Shown: one piece after another, positions 7,319-15,972 of the stretch | How positions within the stretch are numbered: the stretch's first letter is position 1 | How the letters are laid out: every line of letters starts with the position of its first letter | Assembly: GCA_002305535.1 (NCBI GenBank) | Contig: DBRE01000086.1 | Location: forward strand, 1 to 35,247 | Length of the DNA: 35,247 nt | Origin: Syntrophomonas sp. UBA1376 | Lineage (GTDB): Bacteria; Bacillota; Syntrophomonadia; Syntrophomonadales; Syntrophomonadaceae | Reading direction: 5' to 3' | Notes under the pieces: generated by a model | The model's input: the letters and a program-made list of their open reading frames with translations, nothing else | Database searches by the model: none | What the model was told of the DNA's origin: nothing | Made by a program: the position numbers and the translations under genes

Positions 7319-8803
7319 TTGATTAGTGCAAAACTTAAAAAAGGGCTGGTTTTTGTTCTGGTGGTGATCGCCGGCATAATCGCAGCCCTGGTGCTCTATT
7401 TTTACCAATTTTTCTATCAGACTGATCAATTCTTGCCCGGTGTGGCCATCGCTACGGTGCCGGTGGGTGGCCAGGATCGGTATGAAGTGGCTTCTGACAT
7501 AGAAGCACATTTTGATAGGCTATATCAAACGCCGGTCAACTTTTATTTTCGGGAGTTCTCTTATAGCACCACCATGGGTGAAATATGCAAAAAAGCAAGT
7601 ATCGACAAGGTTATTGATGAGATTTGGGAACAGGAGCAGGAACGGGGCATCCGCTCCAAACTCTTAAATCTGGATGGAGCTCGCGTGATCGCTTATGCCC
7701 CACCTATCGAATATAACCAGGCTGTCCTGGAAAAACTGGCTGAAGAGTGGAATCAACATATAGGACAGCCACCCGTTGATCCGCAGCTGGAAGTCGATCG
7801 AGATCGGGGATTGATCGTGGTGCCTGGTAAGGAAGGAAAACAGGTGAACATTGCAGCCACCTGGGATACCATGCCCACTCAATGGTCTGCTTGGGAAGAA
7901 CTAAAGATTCCTATAGTGGTTGACCAGGTTTACCCATCCATCAGTGAAGAAGATCTAAAAGTAATGGGGGAACTTTCCTCAGCTATCACCTGGTATAACA
8001 GTGGTGAGATAGATCGAACTCACAACCTGGTAAGGGCTGCTTCGGCTATAAACGGGCAGGTAGTAAATCCAGGCGAGGTTTTTTCCTTTAACAAAACAGT
8101 GGGTGCCCGCTCTTTTGAAACGGGCTATCGTGATGCCATGGTCATTGTCAGTGGCAGATTTGAACCAGGTGTGGGTGGAGGAATCTGTCAGGTGTCTTCC
8201 ACTCTGTATAACTCGGTTTTGAAAGCTGATCTGGAGATTGTCGAACGTCATAATCATGCTTTGGCTGTGGCCTATATTCCGGTGGGATTGGATGCTACCG
8301 TTAGCTGGGGGATTCAGGATTTTCGGTTTAAGAACAATACCGATCATCCCATTTATATCCGTACCAATACCGGGGGCGGTCAACTAACCGTCACCATATA
8401 CGGACATTTGAGCAACAAAAAGCGCATTGAACTTACCAGTGTTGTTGATAAAGTAATACCTTTTCAGGAGATCCGTCAGGAAGATCTCACTTTGAATCCT
8501 GGCGAGGAGAAGATCGACCAGAAGGGCTTCCCGGGCTATGTAGCTCGTTCCTTTAAGCTGGTTTACGATGAAAACGGCAATGTCGCCCAACGCACTCAAT
8601 TGGCTACTGATCATTATAGACCACTCCATACTCTGATATATACCGGGCCGGTACTGGATATACCGATAAATGGAGATGATGATGACACTGGGACACCCAT
8701 AGGTGATCAGATCATTCCTCCCCATGAGGAGCCTGATCCTAGCAGTGGAGCAGACGCAACTGATCAGGTGCCTCCCCTAGAATCAGGAGAAGGAAATGAG
8801 TGA
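7319..8803 (+). CDS. VanW family protein with C-terminal G5-like domain
   Basis: This 494-aa envelope protein has one N-terminal membrane span (residues about 8-32), so most of it is outside the cell. Residues about 35-200 look like the peptidoglycan-binding domain that precedes VanW. Residues about 235-360 are the VanW domain: NPGEVFSFNKTVGARSFETGY, PGVGGGICQVSSTLYNSVL and VERHNHA. A G5-like segment (about 375-445) and a low-complexity acidic tail follow. VanW proteins occur in glycopeptide-resistance clusters and widely in Clostridia; their biochemical role is unsettled. The start is TTG with only a poor GGGGG ribosome binding site, so it is less certain than the frame. TATAAT at 7261-7266 could be part of its promoter, but no good -35 is visible. 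Its last 8 bases overlap mltG. Confidence 0.88.
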   Translation: MISAKLKKGLVFVLVVIAGIIAALVLYFYQFFYQTDQFLPGVAIATVPVGGQDRYEVASDIEAHFDRLYQTPVNFYFREFSYSTTMGEICKKASIDKVIDEIWEQEQERGIRSKLLNLDGARVIAYAPPIEYNQAVLEKLAEEWNQHIGQPPVDPQLEVDRDRGLIVVPGKEGKQVNIAATWDTMPTQWSAWEELKIPIVVDQVYPSISEEDLKVMGELSSAITWYNSGEIDRTHNLVRAASAINGQVVNPGEVFSFNKTVGARSFETGYRDAMVIVSGRFEPGVGGGICQVSSTLYNSVLKADLEIVERHNHALAVAYIPVGLDATVSWGIQDFRFKNNTDHPIYIRTNTGGGQLTVTIYGHLSNKKRIELTSVVDKVIPFQEIRQEDLTLNPGEEKIDQKGFPGYVARSFKLVYDENGNVAQRTQLATDHYRPLHTLIYTGPVLDIPINGDDDDTGTPIGDQIIPPHEEPDPSSGADATDQVPPLESGEGNE

Positions 8804-9830
8804 GATCTCGATAAAGAAACATTCTAGACTCCGACCTGCTATTTGGCTGGCCTTATTATTCTTGATAGTTGCGATCCTGATGGGTTACAACTATTTGAAC
8901 CGTCAGTATGAGCCGGTAGATCCTGCTGATCACCGTCCCATAGATGTGCGCATACCTGCCAATAGCACCGCCCGCGAGATCGCTATCCAGCTGGAGGAAG
9001 CTGGTTTGGTACACAGTGCCAATGCTTTCTTGTCCTATTGTCGTAAAGAAGGATTGGACAGCCAGTTGAAGGCGGGACATTACATATTCAAACGGAGCCA
9101 GTCGGTGAGTGAAATAGCTGGTGATATTGCCCGAGGAGCGGTAGTGACCCAGTCTATCACTATACCGGAGGGATACACGGTCGATCAGATAGGCAGATTG
9201 TTTGTCAAACAGGGACTTTTTACCGAAGCAGAGTGGCAGGAGGCCTTAGAAGCAGATTATTCTTTTGCCTTTCTGGAGGGTGTATCTCCCCAGGCTGATC
9301 ATGCCCTGGAGGGATTCCTGTTTCCAGATACTTATGTGATTCCCGAAGACATAACTGCGCAGGAAATGATACAGCATATGTTAGCTACCTTTGAGCACCT
9401 TTGGCAGGAAAAGCTAGCGGCTGCCGCTGATGAAAACAACCTCACTATAAATGAAACGGTCACTCTAGCCTCATTGATAGAAAGAGAAGCTCAAGTCGGC
9501 TCGGAAAGGGAAGTTATATCCGGGGTCATTCATAATCGTTTGGCCCGAGGTATGTTACTGCAGATCGATGCCACCGTACTCTATTGTTTACCCAACCATA
9601 AAGAAGTCGTGACCTATGCGGATCTGGAGATCGATAATCCTTACAATACTTATAAATATTTAGGCTTGCCGCCTGGCCCAATCGCCAACCCTGGCCTGGC
9701 AAGCCTGGAAGCCGCCCTGCATCCTCAAGAGCATAACTATTTGTACTATGTAGCTCGGGGGGATGGCAGTCATCATTTTTCGGTAACCTATGAAGAACAT
9801 TTAAGAGCCAAGGGGCGATATATTGACTGA
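8796..9830 (+). CDS. mltG: Endolytic transglycosylase MltG (YceG-like)
   Basis: MltG cleaves nascent glycan strands at the membrane and so sets their length. The 344-aa product has one membrane span at about residues 15-34. A LysM-like region follows (about 48-120), with IPANSTAREIAIQLEEAGL and ITIPEGYTVDQIGRLF. The catalytic YceG domain contains EGFLFPDTY (about 171-179), TLASLIEREA with the catalytic glutamate (E229 by position), and IHNRLARGMLLQIDATVLY. Length and motifs are normal. The ATG lies inside the VanW gene, giving an 8-bp overlap and probable translational coupling. The next gene overlaps by another 8 bp. This is the equivalent of B. subtilis yrrL. Confidence 0.96.
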   Translation: MSEISIKKHSRLRPAIWLALLFLIVAILMGYNYLNRQYEPVDPADHRPIDVRIPANSTAREIAIQLEEAGLVHSANAFLSYCRKEGLDSQLKAGHYIFKRSQSVSEIAGDIARGAVVTQSITIPEGYTVDQIGRLFVKQGLFTEAEWQEALEADYSFAFLEGVSPQADHALEGFLFPDTYVIPEDITAQEMIQHMLATFEHLWQEKLAAAADENNLTINETVTLASLIEREAQVGSEREVISGVIHNRLARGMLLQIDATVLYCLPNHKEVVTYADLEIDNPYNTYKYLGLPPGPIANPGLASLEAALHPQEHNYLYYVARGDGSHHFSVTYEEHLRAKGRYID

Positions 9831-11082
9831 TAACCAGGTACAGACCATAAAACTGCCGGAACTGGTTTTGCCCGCGGGTGATTTGGAGAAACTCTACACG
9901 GCATTAACCTTTGGCGCGGACGCTGTGTACGCCGGTGGTCACAACTACAGTTTGAGGGCTTATGCCGGCAACCTGAACCGCTCTGATTTGCAGGCAGGGG
10001 TAGCCGAGGCCCACCACCGGGGGAAACGTGTATATGTTACCGTAAATATTTTCGCCCATAACCAGGACTTAACTGATCTGCCCTCTTATCTGGAAGAACT
10101 GGAGCAATTGAGAGTGGACGGTTTGATCATATCCGACCCCGGAATCATACGCATGGCCCATCGCTATGCTCCTTCCATTCCTATTACTATCAGTACTCAG
10201 GCCAATGTCACCAACTATGAATCGGCCGCCTTTTACCGTGATCTGGGGGCGCGCCGCATCGTGGCCGCCCGGGAACTGAGCCTGGAGGAAATCCGCATGA
10301 TCAAGGAACGGGCTGGCATCGAAATCGAGATGTTTGTGCATGGAGCCATGTGCATGTCTTACTCGGGACGCTGCCTGTTGTCGTCATTTATGACGGGGCG
10401 CAGTGCCAACCGGGGCAAATGTGCCCATCCCTGTCGCTATCAATATGCCCTCCTGGAAGAAAAACGCCCTGGCGAGTACTACCCGGTTCATGAAGACCAG
10501 CGAGGCACCTACATCCTCAACTCTCGCGATCTCTGCCTTTTGGAGCACCTTCCCCGGTTGGTGGAGGCGGGCGTAGATGCCTTCAAAATAGAAGGACGCA
10601 TGAAAAGTCCGCTTTATCTGGCGATTGTAGCTCGAGTCTACCGGGAAGCTCTGGATGCTTACAAACAGGGTTCCTTTGATGACCCAGCTCAACTGGAGAA
10701 ATGGATGGATCAACTGAGGGCGGTAGCCACCCGGCCATTTACCGCTGGTTTTTTGGACGGAGCTGACTTAGACCTTCAGGACGCTGCCAATCAAAAAAAC
10801 CCCAATCGGGCTGAGTTTTGCGGAGTGGTCAAGGGCTACGATGCTGAGCGGGCTTGGCTGGAAGTGGAGCAGCGTGCTAATTTTGGCCCCGGTGATCCCC
10901 TGTGGCTACTGACTCCGCAGTCGGGTTCAACACCCGTCCAACTGATACACTTGTACGACAGCGATGGTGAAGAGGTCGACCGGGCCCGTCATCCTCGCCA
11001 GCGTGTCTTTATACCGTATTCTCAACCGGTGGATATCCACTCCATTCTTTATCGGCTGAAAGGGAATAGCTATGAGCAGTAA
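9823..11082 (+). CDS. U32 family peptidase / tRNA hydroxylation protein-like
   Basis: The 419-aa product starts at a TTG that overlaps the mltG stop. LPAGDLEKLYTALTFGADAVYAGG opens the TIM-barrel-like U32 domain. The family signature HGAMCMSYSGRC is at about residues 173-184. Cysteines C177, C184, C200 and C204 are well placed for the iron-sulfur cluster proposed in this family. FKIEGRMKSPLY follows, and a C-terminal beta domain spans about 320-419. Relatives include B. subtilis YrrN/YrrO (TrhP), which take part in prephenate-dependent 5-hydroxyuridine formation in tRNA. That role is more likely than proteolysis, but it is inferred from family and neighbourhood. The next gene overlaps by 11 bp. 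Confidence 0.93.
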   Translation: MTDNQVQTIKLPELVLPAGDLEKLYTALTFGADAVYAGGHNYSLRAYAGNLNRSDLQAGVAEAHHRGKRVYVTVNIFAHNQDLTDLPSYLEELEQLRVDGLIISDPGIIRMAHRYAPSIPITISTQANVTNYESAAFYRDLGARRIVAARELSLEEIRMIKERAGIEIEMFVHGAMCMSYSGRCLLSSFMTGRSANRGKCAHPCRYQYALLEEKRPGEYYPVHEDQRGTYILNSRDLCLLEHLPRLVEAGVDAFKIEGRMKSPLYLAIVARVYREALDAYKQGSFDDPAQLEKWMDQLRAVATRPFTAGFLDGADLDLQDAANQKNPNRAEFCGVVKGYDAERAWLEVEQRANFGPGDPLWLLTPQSGSTPVQLIHLYDSDGEEVDRARHPRQRVFIPYSQPVDIHSILYRLKGNSYEQ

Positions 11083-11281
11083 TATAATGGCCCAGGTAGA
11101 TCCGGCCCACATCGATATGCTCACCCGCCTAATAGAAGCCTTTGACCATTTGGGTATCGTTTCCACTCTTGATCGCAACCAGGGTCTGGTGGTGATTCGG
11201 GGAACGGAGGATACCGTAGTGGATCTGTTGGAAATCTTGAACAACCTGCCTTTTCCTCTGACCATCCTGACCCAGGAATAA
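11072..11281 (+). CDS. DUF4911 domain protein
   Basis: This 69-aa protein has the pattern of DUF4911: VDPAHIDMLTRLIEAFDHLGIV, then GLVVIRGTEDTVVDLLEILNNLPF. It looks like a single alpha/beta domain of the size of a small RNA- or ligand-binding module. It starts at an ATG within the end of the U32 peptidase gene (11-bp overlap), so it is translated with it. No function is known for the family. The constant coupling to U32 peptidases would suggest a helper role, but that is inference. Confidence 0.8.
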   Translation: MSSNIMAQVDPAHIDMLTRLIEAFDHLGIVSTLDRNQGLVVIRGTEDTVVDLLEILNNLPFPLTILTQE

Positions 11282-11346
11282 CTCCTCCCAATATAGTTCA
11301 TGCTAAGGAAAAGTCCGAGACCACTAAAAAGTTTAGCTGGTTAAAC

Positions 11347-11570
11347 GGGTATGTATAAACATACCTGTTCCCAGTCTGCGCATGGACAACATCAACTGCT
11401 TGTCGATTGCCTCCAGGGGTACAGCGCCAATTCGCATCCGTGCTCAGAGGCGCTCGAGCCGCATCCATGCGGCTACGCCCCCTTCCGCCAACCGCCTTCG
11501 CAGGATGTTTGTACCCATGCTTCGCCAACGGTCACTAGTATATTTATACATACCCTAGCGTGAGCTAGGG
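11347..11570. mobile_element. Possible small non-autonomous element or IS200/IS605-like remnant
   Basis: The 330-bp gap between DUF4911 and the PBP gene has no credible ORF but clear structure. GGGTATGTATAAA at 11347-11359 recurs as its exact inverse at 11543-11555, 183 bp further on. The left copy also forms a local hairpin (GGTATGT/ACATACC, 11348-11365). The right copy runs into a second hairpin CCCTAGC-GTGA-GCTAGGG (11553-11570), followed by GATTTTAATC. Subterminal hairpins at both ends of a short segment recall IS200/IS605-type ends or a MITE. The right hairpin could instead be a weak terminator. The interior is GC-richer than the flanks. Confidence 0.4.
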
Positions 11571-11611
11571 GATTTTAATCGTTCCTAAAAGAGTCCCATG
11601 GAGGAGTATAC

Positions 11612-13336
11612 TTGCGCATATACCGCATAACAGTTTTAATGGTGTCATTTCTAATAATTTTTAGCGGCTTGACCTTGCTGATGGCCTATTATCAGATCGT
11701 GCGCGGACAGGATCTGGCTGCTCAGGCCGTAGCCATGCGCAGTCAGCAAATCGAACTCAAAGAGTACCACCGCGGAGTGATCTGGGATCGCAATCTACTT
11801 CCTCTGACCGGTACCCGGACAACCTCCGCTCTCTATTGTTTTCCCCAAGAGGCTTTTCAATCAGAGGGATCTCCAGGGAAAAAGGCAACCATCAGTGATA
11901 CAGCCATAAACGATCTGGCGCAACGTTTGGTGGACATAGTGCCGGGACTGACCAGCAACCAGGTTGTGAAAGATATCAAAAGGAGTCTTCAGGCTGGCGA
12001 ACCCTTCATACGTTTAGCTACCGATCTGACTGATTCGCAGGTAGCTCTCCTGCAACGCCAGGATCAGCCCGGAGTGATAGTGGCACCGGTGCAAAAACGT
12101 TATGTCACCACTGGATTTCTGGCTCATATTATCGGCACGGTGGAAAAGGGTAAGACCGTCCGAGGCTTGTCCGGTATTGAAAAGGTCTATGATGATGTTC
12201 TTAGTACGAATCCAGCCTCTCTGGAAATGGTATCGGTTCAAGATGCCCGCGGAGAAGTTATAAATGGGCTCATGTATAAGATCCGCCAGGAGCAGGATCA
12301 GGCACGGGGTTCGGTGGTTCTGACCATTGACAAAAGAGTCCAGACTGCTCTGGAAACACTGATGGATGAACGGGTTCCAAAAGGGGCAGTGGTGGTGATG
12401 GATATAGAAACCCGTCAAATACTGGCTCTGGCCAGCCGACCTACCTTTGATCCCTATCGAGTGAGCCAGGTTATAGATACCCACCAGGAAAGCCCTCTGA
12501 TAAATCGGGCTCTAACCAGTTTTTATCCTGGTTCGCTTTTCAAACCGCTGGTAGCTGCTGCGGCTCTTGAGGAAGGGTTAGTTGACTTTGCTACTTCTTT
12601 TCATTGCAGTGGTTCTTATCGTTTCAATGAGCAGGTGGAGATCTCTTGCTGGAAGGAAGAAGGGCATGGTGAGATTACTTTTGAAGATGCTTTGGCTTAT
12701 TCCTGTAACCCGGCCTTTATCGAAGTCGCCCAGTTGGTCGGTCGAAAAACTCTCCTGGAGTATGCGCAAAAACTCCACCTGACCGATGAGACTCTGGTGG
12801 GCTACGGCCCCTATCGGGCGGGCAGTGGTATAAGTATAAATCCGGGCCCGGTGGCTTTGGGCAATGCTGCTCTGGGGCAGCAGGGAGTGCAATTGACTCC
12901 TCTGCAGTTGACTTCCTTGCTGGCTACCATAGCTGATGACGGTTGTTGGATTCCGCCTGCCTTGGTTCTCTACTATACTGATGATCAGGGTCAACAGCAT
13001 TATCCTGTTCCTCAGCCTCCAGAACAGGTTTTATCAACTGATACTGCCCGTAAACTGCAGCATATGTTAAGCCTGACAGTAGAAAAAGGTACCGGTCGCA
13101 GTGCCGCTCTGGCCGAAGTCAGTTTGGCTGGCAAGACCGGAACCAGCCAGACCGGTCAGATCAACGAACAACAGGAAGAAATATTGAACACCTGGTTTGC
13201 CGGTTATCTCCCCGCTGAAAACCCTCGCTGGGCAGTGGTAGTAATGGTAGAGGAAGGGGTCTCTGGAGCGGAAAGCGCCGCCCCAGTCTTCAAGGATCTA
13301 GCCAAGATCCTTCTCCAGCTATACCCCGCGGGTTAA
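11612..13336 (+). CDS. Penicillin-binding protein, class B transpeptidase
   Basis: This 574-aa D,D-transpeptidase cross-links peptidoglycan outside the membrane. The start is TTG, 7 bases after GGAGG (11600-11604). One membrane span lies at about residues 5-27. A class B dimerisation region follows, including RGVIWDRNLLPLTG-like sequence and GLSGIEKVYDD. The transpeptidase domain has all three motifs: S308-x-x-K311 (YPGSLFKP), S364-x-N366 (SCN) and K508-T-G (KTGTSQTG). There is no PASTA domain, so it differs from SpoVD and PBP2x forms that carry one. It could serve elongation, division or spore cortex; sequence alone does not decide. It lies downstream of the VanW-MltG block, in keeping with an envelope theme. 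Confidence 0.92.
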   Translation: MRIYRITVLMVSFLIIFSGLTLLMAYYQIVRGQDLAAQAVAMRSQQIELKEYHRGVIWDRNLLPLTGTRTTSALYCFPQEAFQSEGSPGKKATISDTAINDLAQRLVDIVPGLTSNQVVKDIKRSLQAGEPFIRLATDLTDSQVALLQRQDQPGVIVAPVQKRYVTTGFLAHIIGTVEKGKTVRGLSGIEKVYDDVLSTNPASLEMVSVQDARGEVINGLMYKIRQEQDQARGSVVLTIDKRVQTALETLMDERVPKGAVVVMDIETRQILALASRPTFDPYRVSQVIDTHQESPLINRALTSFYPGSLFKPLVAAAALEEGLVDFATSFHCSGSYRFNEQVEISCWKEEGHGEITFEDALAYSCNPAFIEVAQLVGRKTLLEYAQKLHLTDETLVGYGPYRAGSGISINPGPVALGNAALGQQGVQLTPLQLTSLLATIADDGCWIPPALVLYYTDDQGQQHYPVPQPPEQVLSTDTARKLQHMLSLTVEKGTGRSAALAEVSLAGKTGTSQTGQINEQQEEILNTWFAGYLPAENPRWAVVVMVEEGVSGAESAAPVFKDLAKILLQLYPAG

Positions 13337-13352
13337 TGCAGCAATCGGCGTA

Positions 13353-13415
13353 GGACGATGCCCACATCGTCCCGCCTGCAAACGAGTAGGGGACGATGCC
13401 CACATCGTCCCGCCT
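13353..13415. repeat. Two direct copies of a 25-bp hairpin repeat
   Basis: A 25-base sequence beginning GGACGATG-CCCA-CATCGTCC occurs identically at 13353-13377 and 13391-13415, 38 bp apart. Each copy folds into a perfect 8-bp stem with a CCCA loop. They lie just after the PBP stop. There is no T-run after either, so they are more likely a dispersed repeat than terminators. Confidence 0.75.
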
Positions 13416-13424
13416 TATCCTATT

Positions 13425-13497
13425 TGTCATCCTGAGGGAGGAACGACCGAAGGATCTTTCCTGCAAAGATACTTCAGTCACCCACTCAAGAATGACA
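13425..13497. repeat. 73-bp MITE-like repeat with TGTCAT ends
   Basis: The element starts TGTCAT (13425-13430) and ends ATGACA (13492-13497), a 6-bp terminal inverted repeat. Its first 26 bases match 6206-6230 in the ireB-ruvX gap with one or two differences, so it is repeated within this window. It lies directly after the paired hairpin repeats, giving a mosaic gap between the PBP gene and upp. Confidence 0.6.
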
Positions 13498-13642
13498 TGG
13501 TATTTTTTATCATTCCCAGCCCTCCCCTAACGTGGGCTAACAACAGATCGCTCATCAATTTCGCCAATATTTCCCAAAGGAATCAGCCTGTGAATGTCGA
13601 AAATATAGGGTTGTTTTTGACCAATTTGAAAGGAGAAAAAAG

Positions 13643-14281
13643 GTGGAAAAAGTACATGTCATTGACCATCCCCTGGCCGGTAATGCTCTGCGGGTGTTGC
13701 GCAACCGCGACAGTAACAGCAAGCAGTTTCGCGAGGCCTTGAATTCTTTAGGCTTTCTGTTGGCAGTGGAAGCTTGCCGCGAGTTGGAAGTGCAACAAGA
13801 GCAGGTTATGACTCCTCTGGATGTACCGGCGGATTGCTCCTTTGTAGATGACAACCGTATTCTGCTGGTACCGGTTCTCCGAGCTGGCTTAGGCTTTGTG
13901 GAAAGTTTCCAGAGCTTATTACCTATGGCACGGGTCGCCCATGTGGGCATGTATCGTGATCACGAAACTCTAGAAGCCCGTCCTTACCTGAACTCTGTCC
14001 CTGAACAGGATAACCAATATGATCGCATCATTGTGCTAGATCCCATGTTGGCCACTGGCAACAGCGGTGTAAAGGCTTTGGAATTTATCCTTGATAAAGG
14101 ATATGAACCCAGCCAGGTTTTGTTTGTCTGTGCTTTGGCAGTTCGTCAAGGGATCGAACAAATCCAGGCAAAATATCCCCAGATTGAAATATTTACTGCA
14201 GCGATCGATCCCCGTCTCAATGATAAAGCCTATATTGTCCCAGGACTGGGGGATGCCGGAGATCGACTCTATTTAATATAG
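13643..14281 (+). CDS. upp: Uracil phosphoribosyltransferase
   Basis: Upp makes UMP from uracil and PRPP in pyrimidine salvage. The product is 212 aa, close to the usual 208-210. The start is GTG, 7 bases after AAAGGAG (13629-13635). It opens EKVHVIDHPLAGNALRVLRN. VPVLRAGLGFVESF (about 75-88) and the PRPP loop VLDPMLATGNS (D133 to S141) are intact. The C-terminal DPRLNDKAYIVPGLGDAGDRLY motif binds uracil. It lies 33 bp before uraA, so uptake and salvage are probably cotranscribed. The gap upstream is filled with repeats, and no pyrimidine attenuator was recognised. Confidence 0.97.
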   Translation: MEKVHVIDHPLAGNALRVLRNRDSNSKQFREALNSLGFLLAVEACRELEVQQEQVMTPLDVPADCSFVDDNRILLVPVLRAGLGFVESFQSLLPMARVAHVGMYRDHETLEARPYLNSVPEQDNQYDRIIVLDPMLATGNSGVKALEFILDKGYEPSQVLFVCALAVRQGIEQIQAKYPQIEIFTAAIDPRLNDKAYIVPGLGDAGDRLYLI

Positions 14282-14314
14282 ATCTGATTATTAGGAAAAT
14301 GGGGAGGGATTACA

Positions 14315-15589
14315 TTGGCCAAACGAGAAATTGGTGTAGAGGAACGCTTGCCGGTATTACAGACTATTCCTCTGAGTCTGCAGCATCTGTTTGCTATGTT
14401 CGGAGCCACAGTGCTGGTGCCGGTTATTTTTGGGGTAGATCCTGCCACTATTTTGCTTTTCAATGGCATTGGCACCCTGCTTTATCTGTTTATTTGTAAA
14501 GGACGCATCCCAGCTTACCTGGGATCAAGTTTTGCCTTTATTTCACCAGTTTTGATCGTCTTACCTCTGTATGGATACAATGCCGCTTTAGCTGGGTTCA
14601 TTGCCGTCGGTCTGGTGTTTGTGCTGGTAGGACTAATTGTAAAAGCTGCCGGAACCAGCTGGATCGATGTGGTATTTCCGCCCGCTGCTATGGGGGCGAT
14701 TGTAGCAGTTATCGGTTTGGAACTGGCACCCACCGCTGCTCAGATGGCCGGTTTGATTCCGCCAGATGGAATGACCTGGGCTACCTGGGCACCTGATCCG
14801 CAAATAGTGATCGTGTCTATGTTTACCTTGGCCTTTACCGTATTTGGTACCCTCTTGTTCCGGGGATTCCTAGCTATTATCCCGATATTACTAGGAGTGT
14901 TGGCTGGTTATGCATTGGCCTTCTTTATGGGGATGGTTGATGTGGTGGCTATTCAAGCTGCTGCCTGGTTTAGATTCCCCACTATTTACGTGCCGGAATT
15001 CAATCCTGCTGCTATAGCTATCATTCTTCCGGCTGCATTGGTAGTGGTAGCGGAACATATCGGGCATCTGTTTGTGACCGGCAGCATAGTGGGTGAGGAT
15101 TTGATAGAAGATCCCGGACTGCACCGCTCTCTGATCGGTAATGGTTTATCTACTATGCTGTCCGGATTCGTGGGCTCGACTCCTAACACGACCTATGGTG
15201 AGAATATTGGAGTATTGGCTATCACCAAGGTATACAGCACCTGGGTGATCGGCGGGGCTGCATTGTTGGCTATCCTGCTTTCCTTTATAGGCAAACTGGC
15301 TGCGGCTATACAGTTTATTCCTTCGCCAGTAATGGGCGGAGTGTCCTTGCTTTTATTTGGGATCATTGCAGCTTCCGGTATTCGCATGCTGGTGGATGCT
15401 AAGGTGGATTATAGCCGCCCTCGCAATTTAATTTTGACCTCGGTGGTTTTGATTATTGGAGTCAGTGGTGCGCAATTGACCTGGGGAGCAGTCACCCTCA
15501 AGGGAATGGGTCTGGCTACTATAGTTGCTATACTGCTCAGCATCACGATCGCCCTGCTGGATGTCTTAAAATTGACCACAGATGAATAA
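14315..15589 (+). CDS. uraA: Uracil permease (NCS2 family)
   Basis: The 424-aa membrane protein is a nucleobase:cation symporter-2. The start is TTG after a strong GGGGAGGG (14301-14308). It opens with PLSLQHLFAMFGATVLVPVI, the typical NCS2 entry, and shows 12-14 hydrophobic segments. The conserved substrate-binding helices are visible as VVVAEHIGHLF (about 243-253) and GFVGSTPNTTYGENIGVLA (about 285-303). The glutamates AEH and GEN match the uracil and proton sites of E. coli UraA. Being next to upp supports uracil as substrate over xanthine. A perfect stem-loop follows 10 bp after the stop. Confidence 0.96.
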   Translation: MAKREIGVEERLPVLQTIPLSLQHLFAMFGATVLVPVIFGVDPATILLFNGIGTLLYLFICKGRIPAYLGSSFAFISPVLIVLPLYGYNAALAGFIAVGLVFVLVGLIVKAAGTSWIDVVFPPAAMGAIVAVIGLELAPTAAQMAGLIPPDGMTWATWAPDPQIVIVSMFTLAFTVFGTLLFRGFLAIIPILLGVLAGYALAFFMGMVDVVAIQAAAWFRFPTIYVPEFNPAAIAIILPAALVVVAEHIGHLFVTGSIVGEDLIEDPGLHRSLIGNGLSTMLSGFVGSTPNTTYGENIGVLAITKVYSTWVIGGAALLAILLSFIGKLAAAIQFIPSPVMGGVSLLLFGIIAASGIRMLVDAKVDYSRPRNLILTSVVLIIGVSGAQLTWGAVTLKGMGLATIVAILLSITIALLDVLKLTTDE

Positions 15590-15598
15590 GCAAATATA

Positions 15599-15621
15599 GG
15601 CAAGGGATCTGCTCCCTTGCC
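15599..15621 (+). terminator. Stem-loop after uraA, probable terminator
   Basis: GGCAAGGGA (15599-15607) pairs perfectly with TCCCTTGCC (15613-15621) around a TCTGC loop, 10 bp after the uraA stop. There is no T-run, so it may be an inefficient terminator or an mRNA 3'-end stabiliser. Confidence 0.5.
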
Positions 15622-15687
15622 TCAGACTATCAAAGAAAGGTTAATAGCGAACTAAATAGTACTCTCTACGATATGGCACATCGTGTA

Positions 15688-15807
15688 CGTAGGGGCAAAC
15701 GACCTGTTTGCCCCTTTTCCACACGGGGCAACAGAGTCGTCGCCCCCCTACGAAAGGCTCCCCTGCATCTCAGGTGACAATTGCGAACCTCCCCAGGAGG
15801 CTCGCAA
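15688..15807. repeat. Mosaic of nested hairpin repeats in the uraA-marR gap
   Basis: The 383-bp gap after uraA holds two repeat units and no credible gene. In the first, GGGGCAAAC (15692-15700) pairs with GTTTGCCCC (15706-15714), followed by TTTT. An outer pair is formed by CGTAGGGGC (15688-15696) and GCCCCCCTACG (15742-15752). In the second, TTGCGA plus CCTCC (15781-15792) pairs with GGAGG plus TCGCAA (15796-15807) with one mismatch. The first hairpin could also terminate uraA read-through. From 15808 to 15972 nothing further was recognised. Confidence 0.6.
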
Positions 15808-15972
15808 TCTCCAAGCTCATGGCGGCAGAGATCGCCGCACTTCGCTCGCACCAAATACGTTTTCTCTAGGGATTTTAAGTGGTGCCTGCAAGGGTGCGAT
15901 GACCGGCAGGAGTATTCTTTTTATTCTTTTCTAGTGGGGGGGATTATAGGGGTGCAAATTCCGAGGAAAACA

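Noticed and set aside
11298..11563. ORFs on both strands inside the 11347-11570 element
   Set aside because: They have low-complexity, unlike-protein sequence and no ribosome binding site, and they overlap on opposite strands. They are not convincing transposase remnants.
13497..13742. 81-codon plus-strand ORF before upp
   Set aside because: It overlaps the start of upp in another frame, has no ribosome binding site, and runs through repeat sequence.
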